From contig CAVTQY010000001.1 in NCBI GenBank assembly GCA_963736975.1, positions 1,364,001 through 1,428,000 on the forward strand: a DNA stretch of 64,000 bases, written 5' to 3'. Of this stretch, positions 33,427 to 43,023 are shown one piece after another. Source of the stretch: CAVTQY01 sp963736975. Lineage in GTDB: Bacteria > Pseudomonadota > Alphaproteobacteria > Acetobacterales > Acetobacteraceae. The notes below the pieces were generated by a model. The model worked only from the letters and a program-made list of their open reading frames with translations. It ran no database searches and was not told the DNA's origin. The first letter of the stretch is position 1. Each line of letters begins with the position of its first letter. The translations under genes were made by a program, and so were the position numbers.

Positions 33427-34674
33427 ATGCGTTTTTCCGCCTTTACCCTGTTGCGCCATGCCGCCCTGGGCGGCGCATGGCCGGAACAATGGCGATCGCC
33501 CGAACCGCGCGCCGCGTATGACGTGGTGATCATCGGCGCTGGCGGGCATGGGCTTGCCACCGCCTATTACCTGGCGAAGGAACACGGAATCCGGGACGTG
33601 GCCGTGCTGGAACGCGGCTGGCTCGGCGGCGGCAATACCGGGCGCAACACCACGGTGATCCGCTCCAACTACCTGCAGGACGACAGCGCGGCAATCTACG
33701 AACATGCGCTGAAACTGTGGGAAGAGCTGGCGAGCGAGCTGAACTACAATGTGATGTATTCGGCGCGCGGCGTGATGATGCTGGCGCATAACGAACACGA
33801 CGTGCGCGTGCTGCGCCGCCACGTGCACGCCAACCGGCTGAATGGCATCGACAATGAATGGCTGTCGCCGGACCAGGCGAAGGCGTTCTGTCCGCCGCTG
33901 AATATCGGCCGTGACATCCGGTATCCGATCATGGGCGCGGCATTGCAGCGGCGCGGCGGCGTGGCACGTCACGATGCGGTCGCCTGGGGCTATGCGCGCG
34001 GCGCCAGTGCGCTCGGCGTGGATATCGTCCAGACCTGTGAGGTCACCGGCATTCGCCGCAACGCGCGCGGCGCCGTGACGGCAGTGGACACCACGCGCGG
34101 GCGGATCGCGGCGCGCAAAATCGCCGTGGTCGCTGCCGGTCATACCAGCGTGGTGATGGGAATGGCGGGGTTGCGCATGCCGCTCGAGAGTTTCCCGTTG
34201 CAGGCCCTGGTTTCGGAGCCGGTGAAGCCGGTTTTCCCGTGCGTCGTGATGTCCAACACGATCCACGCCTATATCTCGCAGTCCGACAAAGGCGAGCTGG
34301 TGATCGGAGCCGGCACCGATGCCTACACGTCCTACAGTCAGACCGGCGGGCTGCACGTCTCCGCGCATACGCTGGAGGCGATCTGCGAGCTGTTTCCGAC
34401 CTTCCGGCGCATGCGCATGCTGCGCAACTGGGGCGGCATCGTCGATGTAACGCCGGACCGATCGCCGATCATCGGGCTGACGCCGATGCCCGGGCTGTAT
34501 GTGAATTGCGGCTGGGGCACCGGCGGGTTCAAGGCTACGCCCGGGTCCGGCCATGTCTTCGCCGCGACGATCGCGCGGAACGAGCCGCACCCGATCGCCG
34601 CGCCCTTCAGCCTCGACAGGTTCTCGCGCGGGCGCCTGATCGACGAAGCGGCCGCCGCGGCGGTGGCGCACTGA
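33427..34674 (+). CDS. soxB: Sarcosine oxidase subunit beta
   Basis: A 415-residue FAD/FMN-binding subunit of heterotetrameric sarcosine oxidase, which demethylates sarcosine to glycine. The FAD motif YDVVIIGAGGHGLATAYYLAKEHG lies near residues 33-56. The family-typical NTGRNTTVIRSNYLQDDSAAIYEHALKLWEEL follows, and near the C-terminus GLYVNCGWGTGGFKATPGSGHVFA closes the FAD site. I use ATG 33427 (MRFSAFTLLRHA, the usual SoxB N-terminus). Its stop overlaps soxD (TGATG). First gene of soxBDAG. Confidence 0.93.
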   Translation: MRFSAFTLLRHAALGGAWPEQWRSPEPRAAYDVVIIGAGGHGLATAYYLAKEHGIRDVAVLERGWLGGGNTGRNTTVIRSNYLQDDSAAIYEHALKLWEELASELNYNVMYSARGVMMLAHNEHDVRVLRRHVHANRLNGIDNEWLSPDQAKAFCPPLNIGRDIRYPIMGAALQRRGGVARHDAVAWGYARGASALGVDIVQTCEVTGIRRNARGAVTAVDTTRGRIAARKIAVVAAGHTSVVMGMAGLRMPLESFPLQALVSEPVKPVFPCVVMSNTIHAYISQSDKGELVIGAGTDAYTSYSQTGGLHVSAHTLEAICELFPTFRRMRMLRNWGGIVDVTPDRSPIIGLTPMPGLYVNCGWGTGGFKATPGSGHVFAATIARNEPHPIAAPFSLDRFSRGRLIDEAAAAAVAH

Positions 34675-34952
34675 TGCTGCTGATCGCCTGCCCCTGGTGC
34701 GGGCCCCGCCCGGAGAATGAGTTCCGTTACGGGGGCGAGGCGCATATCGCCCGCCCCGAACATCCTGCCGAGCTGACCGACCAGGAGTGGGCCGGCTTCC
34801 TGTATTTCCGCGCCAACCCGAAAGGCATCCACGCCGAGCGCTGGCGCCATATCCATGGCTGCGGCTGCTTCTTCAACGCCCTGCGCCATACGGTGACCGA
34901 CACCATCCTGGCCACCTACAAGCCGGGCGAGCCTCGCCCGATCCTGCCATGA
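34674..34952 (+). CDS. soxD: Sarcosine oxidase subunit delta
   Basis: A 92-residue zinc-binding subunit. The ligands known in characterised SoxD proteins are all present at the same positions: Cys6 and Cys9 (LIACPWCGPR), His59 and Cys63 (RHIHGCGC). EWAGFLYFRANPKG is conserved. It overlaps soxB (TGATG) and soxA (ATGA), so translation is coupled to keep subunit stoichiometry. Confidence 0.95.
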   Translation: MLLIACPWCGPRPENEFRYGGEAHIARPEHPAELTDQEWAGFLYFRANPKGIHAERWRHIHGCGCFFNALRHTVTDTILATYKPGEPRPILP

Positions 34953-37862
34953 GCTCCGTATATCGCATCGCGGATGGCGGGCGCATCGATCGCACCATCC
35001 CGGTTCCGTTCAGTTTCGACGGCAAGCACTATACGGGATGCGCGGGCGACACGCTGGCTTCCGCGCTGCTGGCGAACGGCGTGCATCTTGTGGGGCGCTC
35101 GTTCAAATATCACCGGCCGCGCGGCATTCTGTCCGCCGGGGCCGAGGAGCCGAACGCGCTGGTCACGGTGGCACGCGATGCAGGACGCACCACGCCGAAC
35201 CTGCGTGCCACGCAGGTGGAGCTGTACCCGGGCCTGCAAGCGGTAAGCCAGAACCGGTTTCCATCGCTCGCATTCGATCTCGGCGCTGTCGCCGATGCGG
35301 TGTCGCCGCTGTTGGCGGCCGGGTTCTACTACAAGACATTTATGTGGCCGGCCTCGTTCTGGAAGCGCCTCTACGAGCCGGCGATTCGCCGCGCCGCCGG
35401 CCTGGGCCGTGCGCCGCGCGCGCCGGATCCCGACCGCTACCTGCACCGCTTCGCGCATTGCGAGGTGCTGGTGATCGGCGGCGGCCCGGCCGGGCTGGTC
35501 GCGGCGCTCGCCGCTTCGGAAAGCGGCCTGCGCGTGATCCTGTGCGACGAGCAGGCGGAGTTCGGCGGCAGCCTGCTGCACGAAACCTGCGCGATCGACC
35601 ACGCGCCGCCCGCCGACTGGGTCGCCCAAACCGTTGCGACACTTGCAGCGCGCGGCGTACGGTTGCTGCCGCGCACCACCGCTTTCGGCTGGTTCCCGGA
35701 TAATTTCATCGGTCTCGCGGAACACGTTACCGATCATCTCGAAGAACCTGATCCGCGCTTGCCGCGCGAGCGGCTGTGGCAGGTGCGCGCGAAGGAGGTG
35801 GTGATCGCCGCCGGCGCGATCGAGCGCCCGATGGTGTTCCCGGACAACGATCGGCCGGGAATCATGCTGGCTGATGCGGCGCGCTGTTACCTGCACCGCT
35901 ACGGCGTGAAGGTGGGTCAACGCGCGGTGATCGCCACCGCCGATGACAGCGCCTATCGCGCCGCACTCGATTTGCATCGCGCCGGCGTCGCCGTCGCGGC
36001 CATCGCCGATGCGCGGCAAACGGTGGAGAGCGATGCCGCCGCGGAGGCCCGCGCCGCCGGCATCGACGTGCGTCCGGCAACGGTGGTGGCCGGCACGTCC
36101 GGCCGGCGGCGCGTCACCGGCGTGCATCTGCGCGGCCTGAACGGCGGGACGGTGAGTTGCGACGTGGTGCTGATGTCGGGCGGCTGGACGCCATCGGTGC
36201 ATCTGTTCTCGCAATCGCGCGGAAAGCTGCGTTTCGACGAGGGGCTGCAAGCCTTCGTGCCGCACCAATCGGCGGCGCGCGAGCAGAGCGTCGGCGGCTG
36301 CGCCGGCACCTATGGCATCGCCGATTGCCTCGCCCAGGGCATGGAGGCCGGCGCCCGGGCCGCGCGCGGCATTCGCGAAACACCGCCGCCACGTGGCGCA
36401 ACCAACACCGCAGCGGTGCCACCGATCACGCAGAGCAAAGCGTTTGTTGATTTCCAGAACGACGTTACCGTGAAGGACCTGCTGGCCGCCACCGGCGAGG
36501 GCTTCCGTTCAATCGAGCATGTGAAACGATACACCACGCTTGGGATGGCGACCGATCAGGGCAAGACCTCCAACCTGAACGGGCTGCGCCTTGTAGCGGA
36601 GGTGCAGCACCGGCCGGTACCGGCGATCGGCCACACTACTTTCCGCATGCCTTATACGCCGGTGACGTTCGGTACTTTCGCCGGTACCGCGCGCGGCGAC
36701 GTGTTCGATCCGGTGCGATGCACGCCGATCCACCAGCGTGCAGCCGAGCGCGGCGCGGTGTTGGAGGATGTCGGCCAATGGAGGCGCGCCCGTTTCTATC
36801 CGTTGGCGGGCGAGGACATGCACGCGGCGGTCGCCCGCGAATGCCGTGCCGTGCGCCGCGCTGTGGGGATTTTCGACGCCAGCACGCTGGGTAAAATCGA
36901 AGTGGCCGGACCGGACGCCGCCGCTTTCCTTGATCGGATCTACACCGGCAACTTCGCCCGCCTGCCGGTCGGCCGCTGCCGCTATGGGCTGATGCTGACG
37001 GAAGCCGGCTTCGTGATGGACGATGGCGTGGCGGCGCGGCTGGCGTCGGATCGGTTTCATATCACCACAACGACCGGCGGCGCCGCCTCCGTGCTGCATC
37101 ACATGGAGGACTACCGCCAGACCGAATTCCCCCAACTCCGCGTCTGGCTGACCTCGACCACCGAGCAATGGGCGGTGATCGCCGTGCAAGGCCCGCGCGC
37201 CCGCGAGACGATCGTCACGCTGGTGCAGGGCATCGACCTGTCGAACGCCGCCATGCCGCATCTGAGTGTGCGTGAGGGGGTTGTGGCCGGCGTGCCAGCA
37301 CGGCTGTTTCGCGTCAGCTATACGGGCGAACTCGGTTACGAGATCAACGTTCCCGCCGACCATGGCCCCACCGTATGGGATGCGGTGTGCGCGGCCGGTA
37401 GATCGTTGGGGATCACCCCGTACGGGTACTGAAGCCATGCATGTGTTGCGGGCGGAGAAGGGATACATCGTCATCGGCCAAGAGACGGACGGCACTGTCA
37501 CGCCTGACGATCTCGGGCTTGGTTGGGCAGTCGGCCAGTCGAAGGACGATTTCGTTGGAAAGCGCTCACTCCGGCTTGCGGATATGCAGCGGCCCGCGCG
37601 GCGGCAACTTGTTGGCCTGCTGTCTGACGAGGTGCTGGAGGAAGGCGCGCAAGTCACCGCCGGGCACGGACCGTCGCTGGGCCATGTCACGTCGGCTTAT
37701 TGGAGCGAGGCGGCCGGCAGCCCCATCGCGCTCGCGCTGATCGCCGGCGGACGCACCCGTTTGGGTCAGACGCTGCTGGTGCCGATGCCGGGCCGCGAGA
37801 TCGCTCTCCGCGTCGCTGATCCGGTTTTTTACGACCGCGACGGATCACGCCTGCATGGCTGA
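34949..37862 (+). pseudogene. soxA: Sarcosine oxidase subunit alpha, frameshifted near the 3' end
   Basis: SoxA binds NAD+ and carries the folate-dependent GcvT-like C-terminal domain. The N-terminal ferredoxin-like region (SFDGKHYTGCAGDTLASALLANGV, FKYHRPRGILSAG) is followed by the dinucleotide motif LVIGGGPAGLVAALAASESG (about 170-190) and by the aminomethyltransferase domain from about 600. The frame stops at 37432 after ITPYGY because GGG at 37424-37426 has one G too many. With two Gs it reads ITPYGTEAMHVLRAEKGYIV and continues to 37862, about 970 residues, the normal size. As sequenced, 143 C-terminal residues are lost. Whether this is real or a base-call error decides if the operon is functional. 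Confidence 0.93.
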
Positions 37863-38349
37863 GCTGAGCATTACCGCGCTTTCCCGCTGCACGCGCATCG
37901 CCGTGCGCGCCGGCGCTTCTGCTGCCGCCTCCATCGGCGCCGCATTCGGTGTCGCGCTGCCGGACGCGGCCTGCCGCGCCAACCTCGGTGCTGACCGGGC
38001 GGCGCTGTGGCTTGGCCCGGACGAGTGGCTGTTGCTCGCGCCCGATGGCGCCGCCCCGCTTCTGGATGCGCAGCCGGCCAGCATCGTCGATGTCTCCCAC
38101 CGCACTGTCGGCATCGAGATCACCGGCCCCCGTGCCATCGACGTGCTGAGCGCATTCTGTGCGCTCGACCTCGGCGATGTGTTTCCCGATTCCTTTCCCC
38201 CTGGCGCCTGCACCCGCACCCTGTTGGGCAAGACGGAAATCATCCTTTGGCGAACCGCGCCGGAAACTTTCCGCATCGAGGTCGCGCGATCCTTCGCCCC
38301 GTACGTGCAAGCGTGCCTCGCCGAAGCCGCACGCGAATTCCTGGCCTGA
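37855..38349 (+). CDS. soxG: Sarcosine oxidase subunit gamma
   Basis: A 164-residue small subunit. LWLGPDEWLLLAPDGAAP and SIVDVSHRTVGIEITGPRAIDVLSAFCALDL match the SoxG pattern, including the DxSHR motif; near the C-terminus is RIEVARSFAPYVQACLAEA. It overlaps the restored soxA frame by 8 nt. It is the last gene of the sox operon; an SDR gene follows after 65 bp with its own ribosome binding site. Confidence 0.92.
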   Translation: MAELSITALSRCTRIAVRAGASAAASIGAAFGVALPDAACRANLGADRAALWLGPDEWLLLAPDGAAPLLDAQPASIVDVSHRTVGIEITGPRAIDVLSAFCALDLGDVFPDSFPPGACTRTLLGKTEIILWRTAPETFRIEVARSFAPYVQACLAEAAREFLA

Positions 38350-38414
38350 AGACCGCCCCTTTACGCCGTTCCGCCGTGCCGCCTAGGCTCGCGCGAAGCC
38401 GAACGCAGGAGGAA

Positions 38415-39218
38415 ATGATGGACTTCAACGGCAAGGTCGCGCTGATCACCGGCGGCGGAAATGGGATCGGCCGCGCCACCGCGATCGGCTTCGCGACCAA
38501 TGGCGCCAAGCTCGTGGTGGTGGACCGCGACGCCGATGCGGGCGAGAGCACCGCCGGAGTGATCCGCCAGCAGGGTGGCCAGGCGATCTTCGTGCGCGCC
38601 GACGTGACGCGGTCGGCCGACGTGCAAGCCTATGTGAAAGCCACGCTGGATGCGTTCGGCGCGATCGACTGCTTCCATAACAATGCCGGCATCGAGGGCA
38701 AGGTCGCGCCCACCGCGGAATACGATGAAGACACGTTCGACGCGGTGATGGGCGTGAATGTCAAAGGCGTGTTTCTCGGCCTGCGCCATGTTCTGCCGAT
38801 CATGCTGCGGCAGCAGCGCGGGGCCATTGTCAACACGGCCTCGGTCGCCGGCCTGATGGGCTCGCCGGGGATGTCGGCTTATGTGGCGTCGAAGCACGCC
38901 GTCATCGGCCTGACCAAAGTGGCGGCCGGCGAGGTCGCGCGAGCGGGCGTTCGCGTCAATGCCGTGTGCCCGGGGCCGATCGATACCCGCATGATCCACT
39001 CGTTGCATTCGATGGTGAATCCGGATGATCCCGGCTCGGTTGGCGAGCGGTATCAGGCGGGCATTCCGATCGGCCGTTACGGCACGCCGGAGGAGATCGC
39101 CAATGTGGTGATGTTCCTCTGCTCCGACCTCGCGTCCAACGTCACCGGCGCGCACTACGTGGTCGATGGCGGACGCACCGCGACGCCGGGCGCCGTCACG
39201 TCGGCGATACAGCGCTGA
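38415..39218 (+). CDS. Short-chain dehydrogenase/reductase (SDR)
   Basis: A 267-residue classical SDR: cofactor motif VALITGGGNGIGRATAIGFA, NAD preference suggested by VVDRDAD after beta-2, NNAG at FHNNAGIEG, catalytic Ser in NTASVAG, and YVASK for Tyr/Lys. The C-terminal VTGAHYVVDGGRTATPG is usual. AGGAGG precedes two consecutive ATG codons (38415, 38418); the second has the better spacing. It is followed 1 bp later by another SDR and heads the operon that runs into the ABC transporter. Likely oxidises a sugar, polyol or steroid-like alcohol. Confidence 0.88.
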   Translation: MMDFNGKVALITGGGNGIGRATAIGFATNGAKLVVVDRDADAGESTAGVIRQQGGQAIFVRADVTRSADVQAYVKATLDAFGAIDCFHNNAGIEGKVAPTAEYDEDTFDAVMGVNVKGVFLGLRHVLPIMLRQQRGAIVNTASVAGLMGSPGMSAYVASKHAVIGLTKVAAGEVARAGVRVNAVCPGPIDTRMIHSLHSMVNPDDPGSVGERYQAGIPIGRYGTPEEIANVVMFLCSDLASNVTGAHYVVDGGRTATPGAVTSAIQR

Positions 39219-39219
39219 C

Positions 39220-39963
39220 ATGGGACTGTTGGACGGCAGGCTGGCGCTGATCACCGGCGGCGGGTCGGGGATCGGCGAGGGGATCGCGCGCGGCATGGCG
39301 AAGGAAGGCGCGCGCGTGCTGATTGCCGATGTGAACGGCGCGGCGGCCGAGCGTGTCGCCGAAGCGATCGGCGGCGAGGCCTCGGCCTACACGCTGGATG
39401 TGACGGATCGCGACGCGGCCGATGCACTGGCTCAGTCCATAAAGCGGGACGTCGGCGCCATCTCCATCCTGGTGAACAACGCCGGCATTATCCGCCGCGG
39501 CAAGGTGACGGACCCCGCCACAAGGCAGGATTGGGACACCACGATGGCGGTCAACCTCGACGGACCGTACATCATGACCACCGCCTTCCTGTCACACCTG
39601 ACGGAAACCAAGGGCGCGGTGATCAATATCGGCTCGGTGCAGTCCTTCGTTGCGCTGCCCAACTCCGCCGCCTACACCACATCGAAAGGCGGCGTGCGGG
39701 CACTGACGAAGGCGCTGGCGATCGAGCTTTCGCCGCTCGGCGTGCGCGTCAACGCCATCGGGCCAGGGTTGATCGCCACGCCGCTGAATGCGGCGGCGCG
39801 CCAGAACCCCGATTACATGCGCAACTTCCAGCACCGCATCCCGCTCGGCCGCCTCGGCGAGCCGGCCGACATCGCCGGCCCGGCGATTTTTCTTGCGTCC
39901 GACCTGGCGCGCTACGTCACAGGCGTCACGCTGCCCGTGGATGGCGGCTTTTTGGCTTACTGA
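39220..39963 (+). CDS. Short-chain dehydrogenase/reductase (gluconate/2-deoxygluconate dehydrogenase-like)
   Basis: A 247-residue SDR with LALITGGGSGIGEGIARGMAKEGARVLIADVN, ILVNNAGIIRRGKVTD, catalytic NIGSVQSF Ser and YTTSKGG Tyr/Lys. The IIRRGK pattern after NNAG is common in 2-keto-3-deoxygluconate or gluconate 5-dehydrogenase-like SDRs. It overlaps the CinA-like gene by TGATG. Context with a carbohydrate-type ABC importer supports a sugar-acid or polyol substrate, but this is inference. Confidence 0.88.
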   Translation: MGLLDGRLALITGGGSGIGEGIARGMAKEGARVLIADVNGAAAERVAEAIGGEASAYTLDVTDRDAADALAQSIKRDVGAISILVNNAGIIRRGKVTDPATRQDWDTTMAVNLDGPYIMTTAFLSHLTETKGAVINIGSVQSFVALPNSAAYTTSKGGVRALTKALAIELSPLGVRVNAIGPGLIATPLNAAARQNPDYMRNFQHRIPLGRLGEPADIAGPAIFLASDLARYVTGVTLPVDGGFLAY

Positions 39964-41228
39964 TGCGCATCGAGATCATCTGTACCGGCGACGAGGTGCT
40001 CACCGGTAAGATCGTCAACAGCAATTTCAGCTATATCAGCCAGAAGCTCGAGGATGTCGGCCTGACGGTAATCTGGGGCACCACGGTCGGCGATGACCGC
40101 TCCTCGCTGTTGGAAGCATTTCGCCTTGCCGCCGGGCGTGCGGACGCGGTGATCGTCAATGGCGGTCTCGGTCCCACCGTCGATGACCTGTCGCAGGAGG
40201 TGGCGGCGCAGGCGGCCGGCGTGGAACTGGTGCTGGACGAAGATTGGCTCACGCGCATGGAATCGTTCTTCGCCCGCCGCAGCCGGATTATGCCGCCCAA
40301 CAACCGCAAGCAGGCGATGCTGCCGGCCGGTGCGGAGATCCTGGACAACCCGATCGGCACAGCCTGCGGCTTCGCCGTCGATATCGGCGGCGCCCGCTTC
40401 TTCTTCACGCCAGGAGTGCCGAGGGAGCTGCACCGTATGCTGGAACAGCAGGTGATTCCCCGCCTGCTGGCGCGCAGCGGCGAACCGACGACGATCTTCC
40501 TCAAACGCTTCCACTCCTACGGCCTGGGAGAATCGCATGTCGATTCACTGCTGACCGGCGTCGATACCCAGGCACCTGACGGGAGCGTCAAGCTTGGTTT
40601 CCGCGCGCATTATCCGCAGCTCGAAACCAAGCTCACGGTCCGCGGCGCCGACATGGACGACGTGCGCCGCAAACTGGCGCCTGTTGAATCCGAAGTCCGC
40701 CGCCGGCTCGGCAATTTCATCATCGCCGAGGACGACCAGAGCCTGGAAGGCGTGGTTCTCGCGGAACTCACCCGCGCCGAGGCGACGCTCGCGCTGGTGG
40801 AAACCTTCACTGCCGGCCAGATCGCCGCCCGGCTCGCGCATCTGCCGAACGCCGAGCACGTGTTCCGCCGCGCAACGGTGGTGCGCGATTTTGCCGAGCT
40901 GGCGCGCATCGCCGCCCTGCCGGACACACAGGCTGAGCTGAACCAGGCGGTGACCGAAGCCATCGCCGACGCGGCACGCCAGCAGGCGAATGCCACGCAT
41001 GCGCTTGCCGTGTTGATCGCCCTGGATGAAGGCCCGGACCGCATCGACCTTGGCGGCTCCATCCATATTGCGATTGCCACCGAAACCGAAACGACGTTCC
41101 GCCTGTCGCGTATATTGGGGGGGCGCGAATGGGTACGGCTGGGCGCGGTGGAACTCGGGCTCGACTGTCTGCGCCGCTATCTGCAACATCTGCCGGTGGT
41201 GGAGCGCATTGATTTCGAGAAGACCTGA
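39963..41228 (+). CDS. CinA-like protein (molybdopterin-binding fold + degenerate NMN-deamidase-like domain)
   Basis: 421 residues. The N-terminal MoaB/MogA-type domain is clear: MRIEIICTGDEVLTGKIVNSN, WGTTVGDDRSSLLEAF, VIVNGGLGPTVDDLSQEVAA and FFFTPGVPRELHRM. In full CinA proteins this acts as an ADP-ribose/CoA pyrophosphatase. The C-terminal half occupies the NMN-deamidase position, but the usual (A/E)SCTGG signature reads LVETFTAGQIAARL and the following Gly/Tyr-rich strand is altered to HVFRRATVV, so deamidase activity is doubtful. TGATG junctions couple it to the SDR upstream and the permease downstream, an odd place for cinA. It may have been recruited to the transport operon. Confidence 0.85.
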   Translation: MRIEIICTGDEVLTGKIVNSNFSYISQKLEDVGLTVIWGTTVGDDRSSLLEAFRLAAGRADAVIVNGGLGPTVDDLSQEVAAQAAGVELVLDEDWLTRMESFFARRSRIMPPNNRKQAMLPAGAEILDNPIGTACGFAVDIGGARFFFTPGVPRELHRMLEQQVIPRLLARSGEPTTIFLKRFHSYGLGESHVDSLLTGVDTQAPDGSVKLGFRAHYPQLETKLTVRGADMDDVRRKLAPVESEVRRRLGNFIIAEDDQSLEGVVLAELTRAEATLALVETFTAGQIAARLAHLPNAEHVFRRATVVRDFAELARIAALPDTQAELNQAVTEAIADAARQQANATHALAVLIALDEGPDRIDLGGSIHIAIATETETTFRLSRILGGREWVRLGAVELGLDCLRRYLQHLPVVERIDFEKT

Positions 41229-42172
41229 TGGCCCGCGCCGCCATTCTGCCAGCCACGCCAGCACATCGGCGTACCGCGGATATCCGGCGCTCGTTTCCGG
41301 CGCTGCGCCCCACACTGGAAGCCTACGCCTTTCTGTTGCCGGTCCTGATCATACTGCTCGGGCTGGCTGCCTATCCGCTGATCGATGGCATCTGGACCAG
41401 CTTCACCAACCGCGAGGTCGCCAAACCGGGCGCCTTCATCGGCCTCGGCAACTTCGCCACACTGTTCCACACCACCGCTTACGGCATCGCGGTGGAGAAT
41501 TCCGTGCTGCTGACTGTCGGCGCAGTTGCCACCAAAACCGTGCTCGGCCTCGGCTGCGCGACGCTGCTGACGCAGCGCTTCCCGTTGCGCGGCCTCGTGC
41601 GCGCGCTCGCGTTCCTGCCTTGGGCCGTGCCGGGACTTGTCGCCGCGCTCGGCTGGCGCTGGCTGTTCGACGAGCAGGCCGGCGTGCTCAACGCCGTGCT
41701 GGTGATGACGGGGCTGGTCAGCACGCCGGTTTCCTGGCTGTCCGATCCCGACACCGCGTTGGTTTCGATCGGTATCGCGACGGTCTGGCAGGGCCTGCCC
41801 TTCTACATGATGATGTTCATCGCCGCGCTCGCCACCGTACCGGCGGAGATTTACGAGGCCGCCGCGATCGACGGCGCCGGCGCGTGGCGGCGGTTCACTC
41901 ATATCACGCTGCCCTCGATCGCCGACGTGGTCGGCGTGACGGTGATGCTGTCCACCATCTGGACTTTCAACAACTTCAATATGGTGTACATCCTCACCGG
42001 TGGAGGGCCGGACGACCGCACGCAGATCCTGCCCACGCTCGCCTACGAATACGCGATGCGGCGCAACCTGCTGGGCGAGGGCGCGGCGGTGATCACCTCG
42101 GCGCTCCCGGTGTTCCTCGGCATCATCTTCCTGCTGACGCGGCGCATGTTGCGTGAAAAAGGCGTACGCTGA
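41228..42172 (+). CDS. Carbohydrate ABC transporter permease (MalF/UgpA type)
   Basis: A 314-residue inner-membrane permease with six hydrophobic helices after a short basic N-terminus. The first helix is AYAFLLPVLIILLGLAAYPLI. The ATPase-contacting EAA loop is EIYEAAAIDGAGAWRRFTHITLP near residue 218. The ATG overlaps the CinA-like stop and its own stop overlaps the next permease (TGATG). Partners: the permease at 42172 and the binding protein at 43024. No ATP-binding gene is in this operon. Confidence 0.92.
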   Translation: MARAAILPATPAHRRTADIRRSFPALRPTLEAYAFLLPVLIILLGLAAYPLIDGIWTSFTNREVAKPGAFIGLGNFATLFHTTAYGIAVENSVLLTVGAVATKTVLGLGCATLLTQRFPLRGLVRALAFLPWAVPGLVAALGWRWLFDEQAGVLNAVLVMTGLVSTPVSWLSDPDTALVSIGIATVWQGLPFYMMMFIAALATVPAEIYEAAAIDGAGAWRRFTHITLPSIADVVGVTVMLSTIWTFNNFNMVYILTGGGPDDRTQILPTLAYEYAMRRNLLGEGAAVITSALPVFLGIIFLLTRRMLREKGVR

Positions 42173-43011
42173 TGGTGGTCGGCCGGCGCCATCGCACGCT
42201 GCACAGCATCGGCATCGCCGTCGGCATTGTGATCCTGCTGCTTTGGTCGCTGATTCCGGTCTATTGGATCGTTATCACCTCGTTCAAGCATGAGCAGGAG
42301 ATCTACGCCTATCCGCCCACCTTCTTGCCGTTGCAACCCACTTTCGACCAGTACGCGACGGTGCTGTTCCACACGCCGTTCCCGCTGTTCATCCGCAACA
42401 GCTTCATCGTCGCGGCCGGCGCTACGCTGCTTTCCGTGATAGCCGGCGCGCTCGGTGCCTATGCCATCAGCCGCATCCGGTTCCTAGGCCGCGCCACGGT
42501 TGGACGGCTGATCGTGCTCGCCTACCTGCTGCCGCCGACGCTGCTGTTCATCCCGCTGTTCATCGTGCTGCAACGGCTCGACCTGATCGACGCGCTGGGC
42601 GGGCTGATCCTCGCTTATCTGACGTTCACCGTGCCGTTCTCCACGTGGATGCTGATCGGCCATATCCGCACCATCCCTTCGGAACTCGACGAGGCCGCGC
42701 GGATCGACGGTGCATCGCGATGGCAGATCCTCTGGCGCGTGGTGCTGCCGCTGTCCCTGCCGGGGCTGAGCGTGGTGGCGTTGTTTTCCTTCACCCACGC
42801 CTGGAACGAGTTCCTGTACACGCTGGTGTTCGTCTATAGCAACGGCACGCGCACCATCACCGCGGGACTCGCCTCCCTGACGATGGGCGACACCTTCATC
42901 TGGGGCCAGCTCATGGCCGCCTCCACGCTGGCCATTGTGCCGGTGCTGCTGATCTACCTGATCGCTCAGCGCTGGTTCATGGAGGGGCTGACCGGCGGCA
43001 GCATAAAATAA
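42172..43011 (+). CDS. Carbohydrate ABC transporter permease (MalG/UgpE type)
   Basis: A 279-residue second permease. Six helices; the EAA loop ELDEAARIDGASRWQILWRVVLPLSLPG is near residue 170; typical MalG-like TSFKHEQEIYAYPP near the N-terminus and HAWNEFLYTLVFVYSNGTRTI toward the end. Forms the heterodimeric channel with the preceding gene product. Confidence 0.92.
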   Translation: MVVGRRHRTLHSIGIAVGIVILLLWSLIPVYWIVITSFKHEQEIYAYPPTFLPLQPTFDQYATVLFHTPFPLFIRNSFIVAAGATLLSVIAGALGAYAISRIRFLGRATVGRLIVLAYLLPPTLLFIPLFIVLQRLDLIDALGGLILAYLTFTVPFSTWMLIGHIRTIPSELDEAARIDGASRWQILWRVVLPLSLPGLSVVALFSFTHAWNEFLYTLVFVYSNGTRTITAGLASLTMGDTFIWGQLMAASTLAIVPVLLIYLIAQRWFMEGLTGGSIK

Positions 43012-43023
43012 AGGGGAAACGTC

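Noticed and set aside
34916..36268. A 450-codon minus-strand frame
   Set aside because: Antisense to soxA, without motifs.
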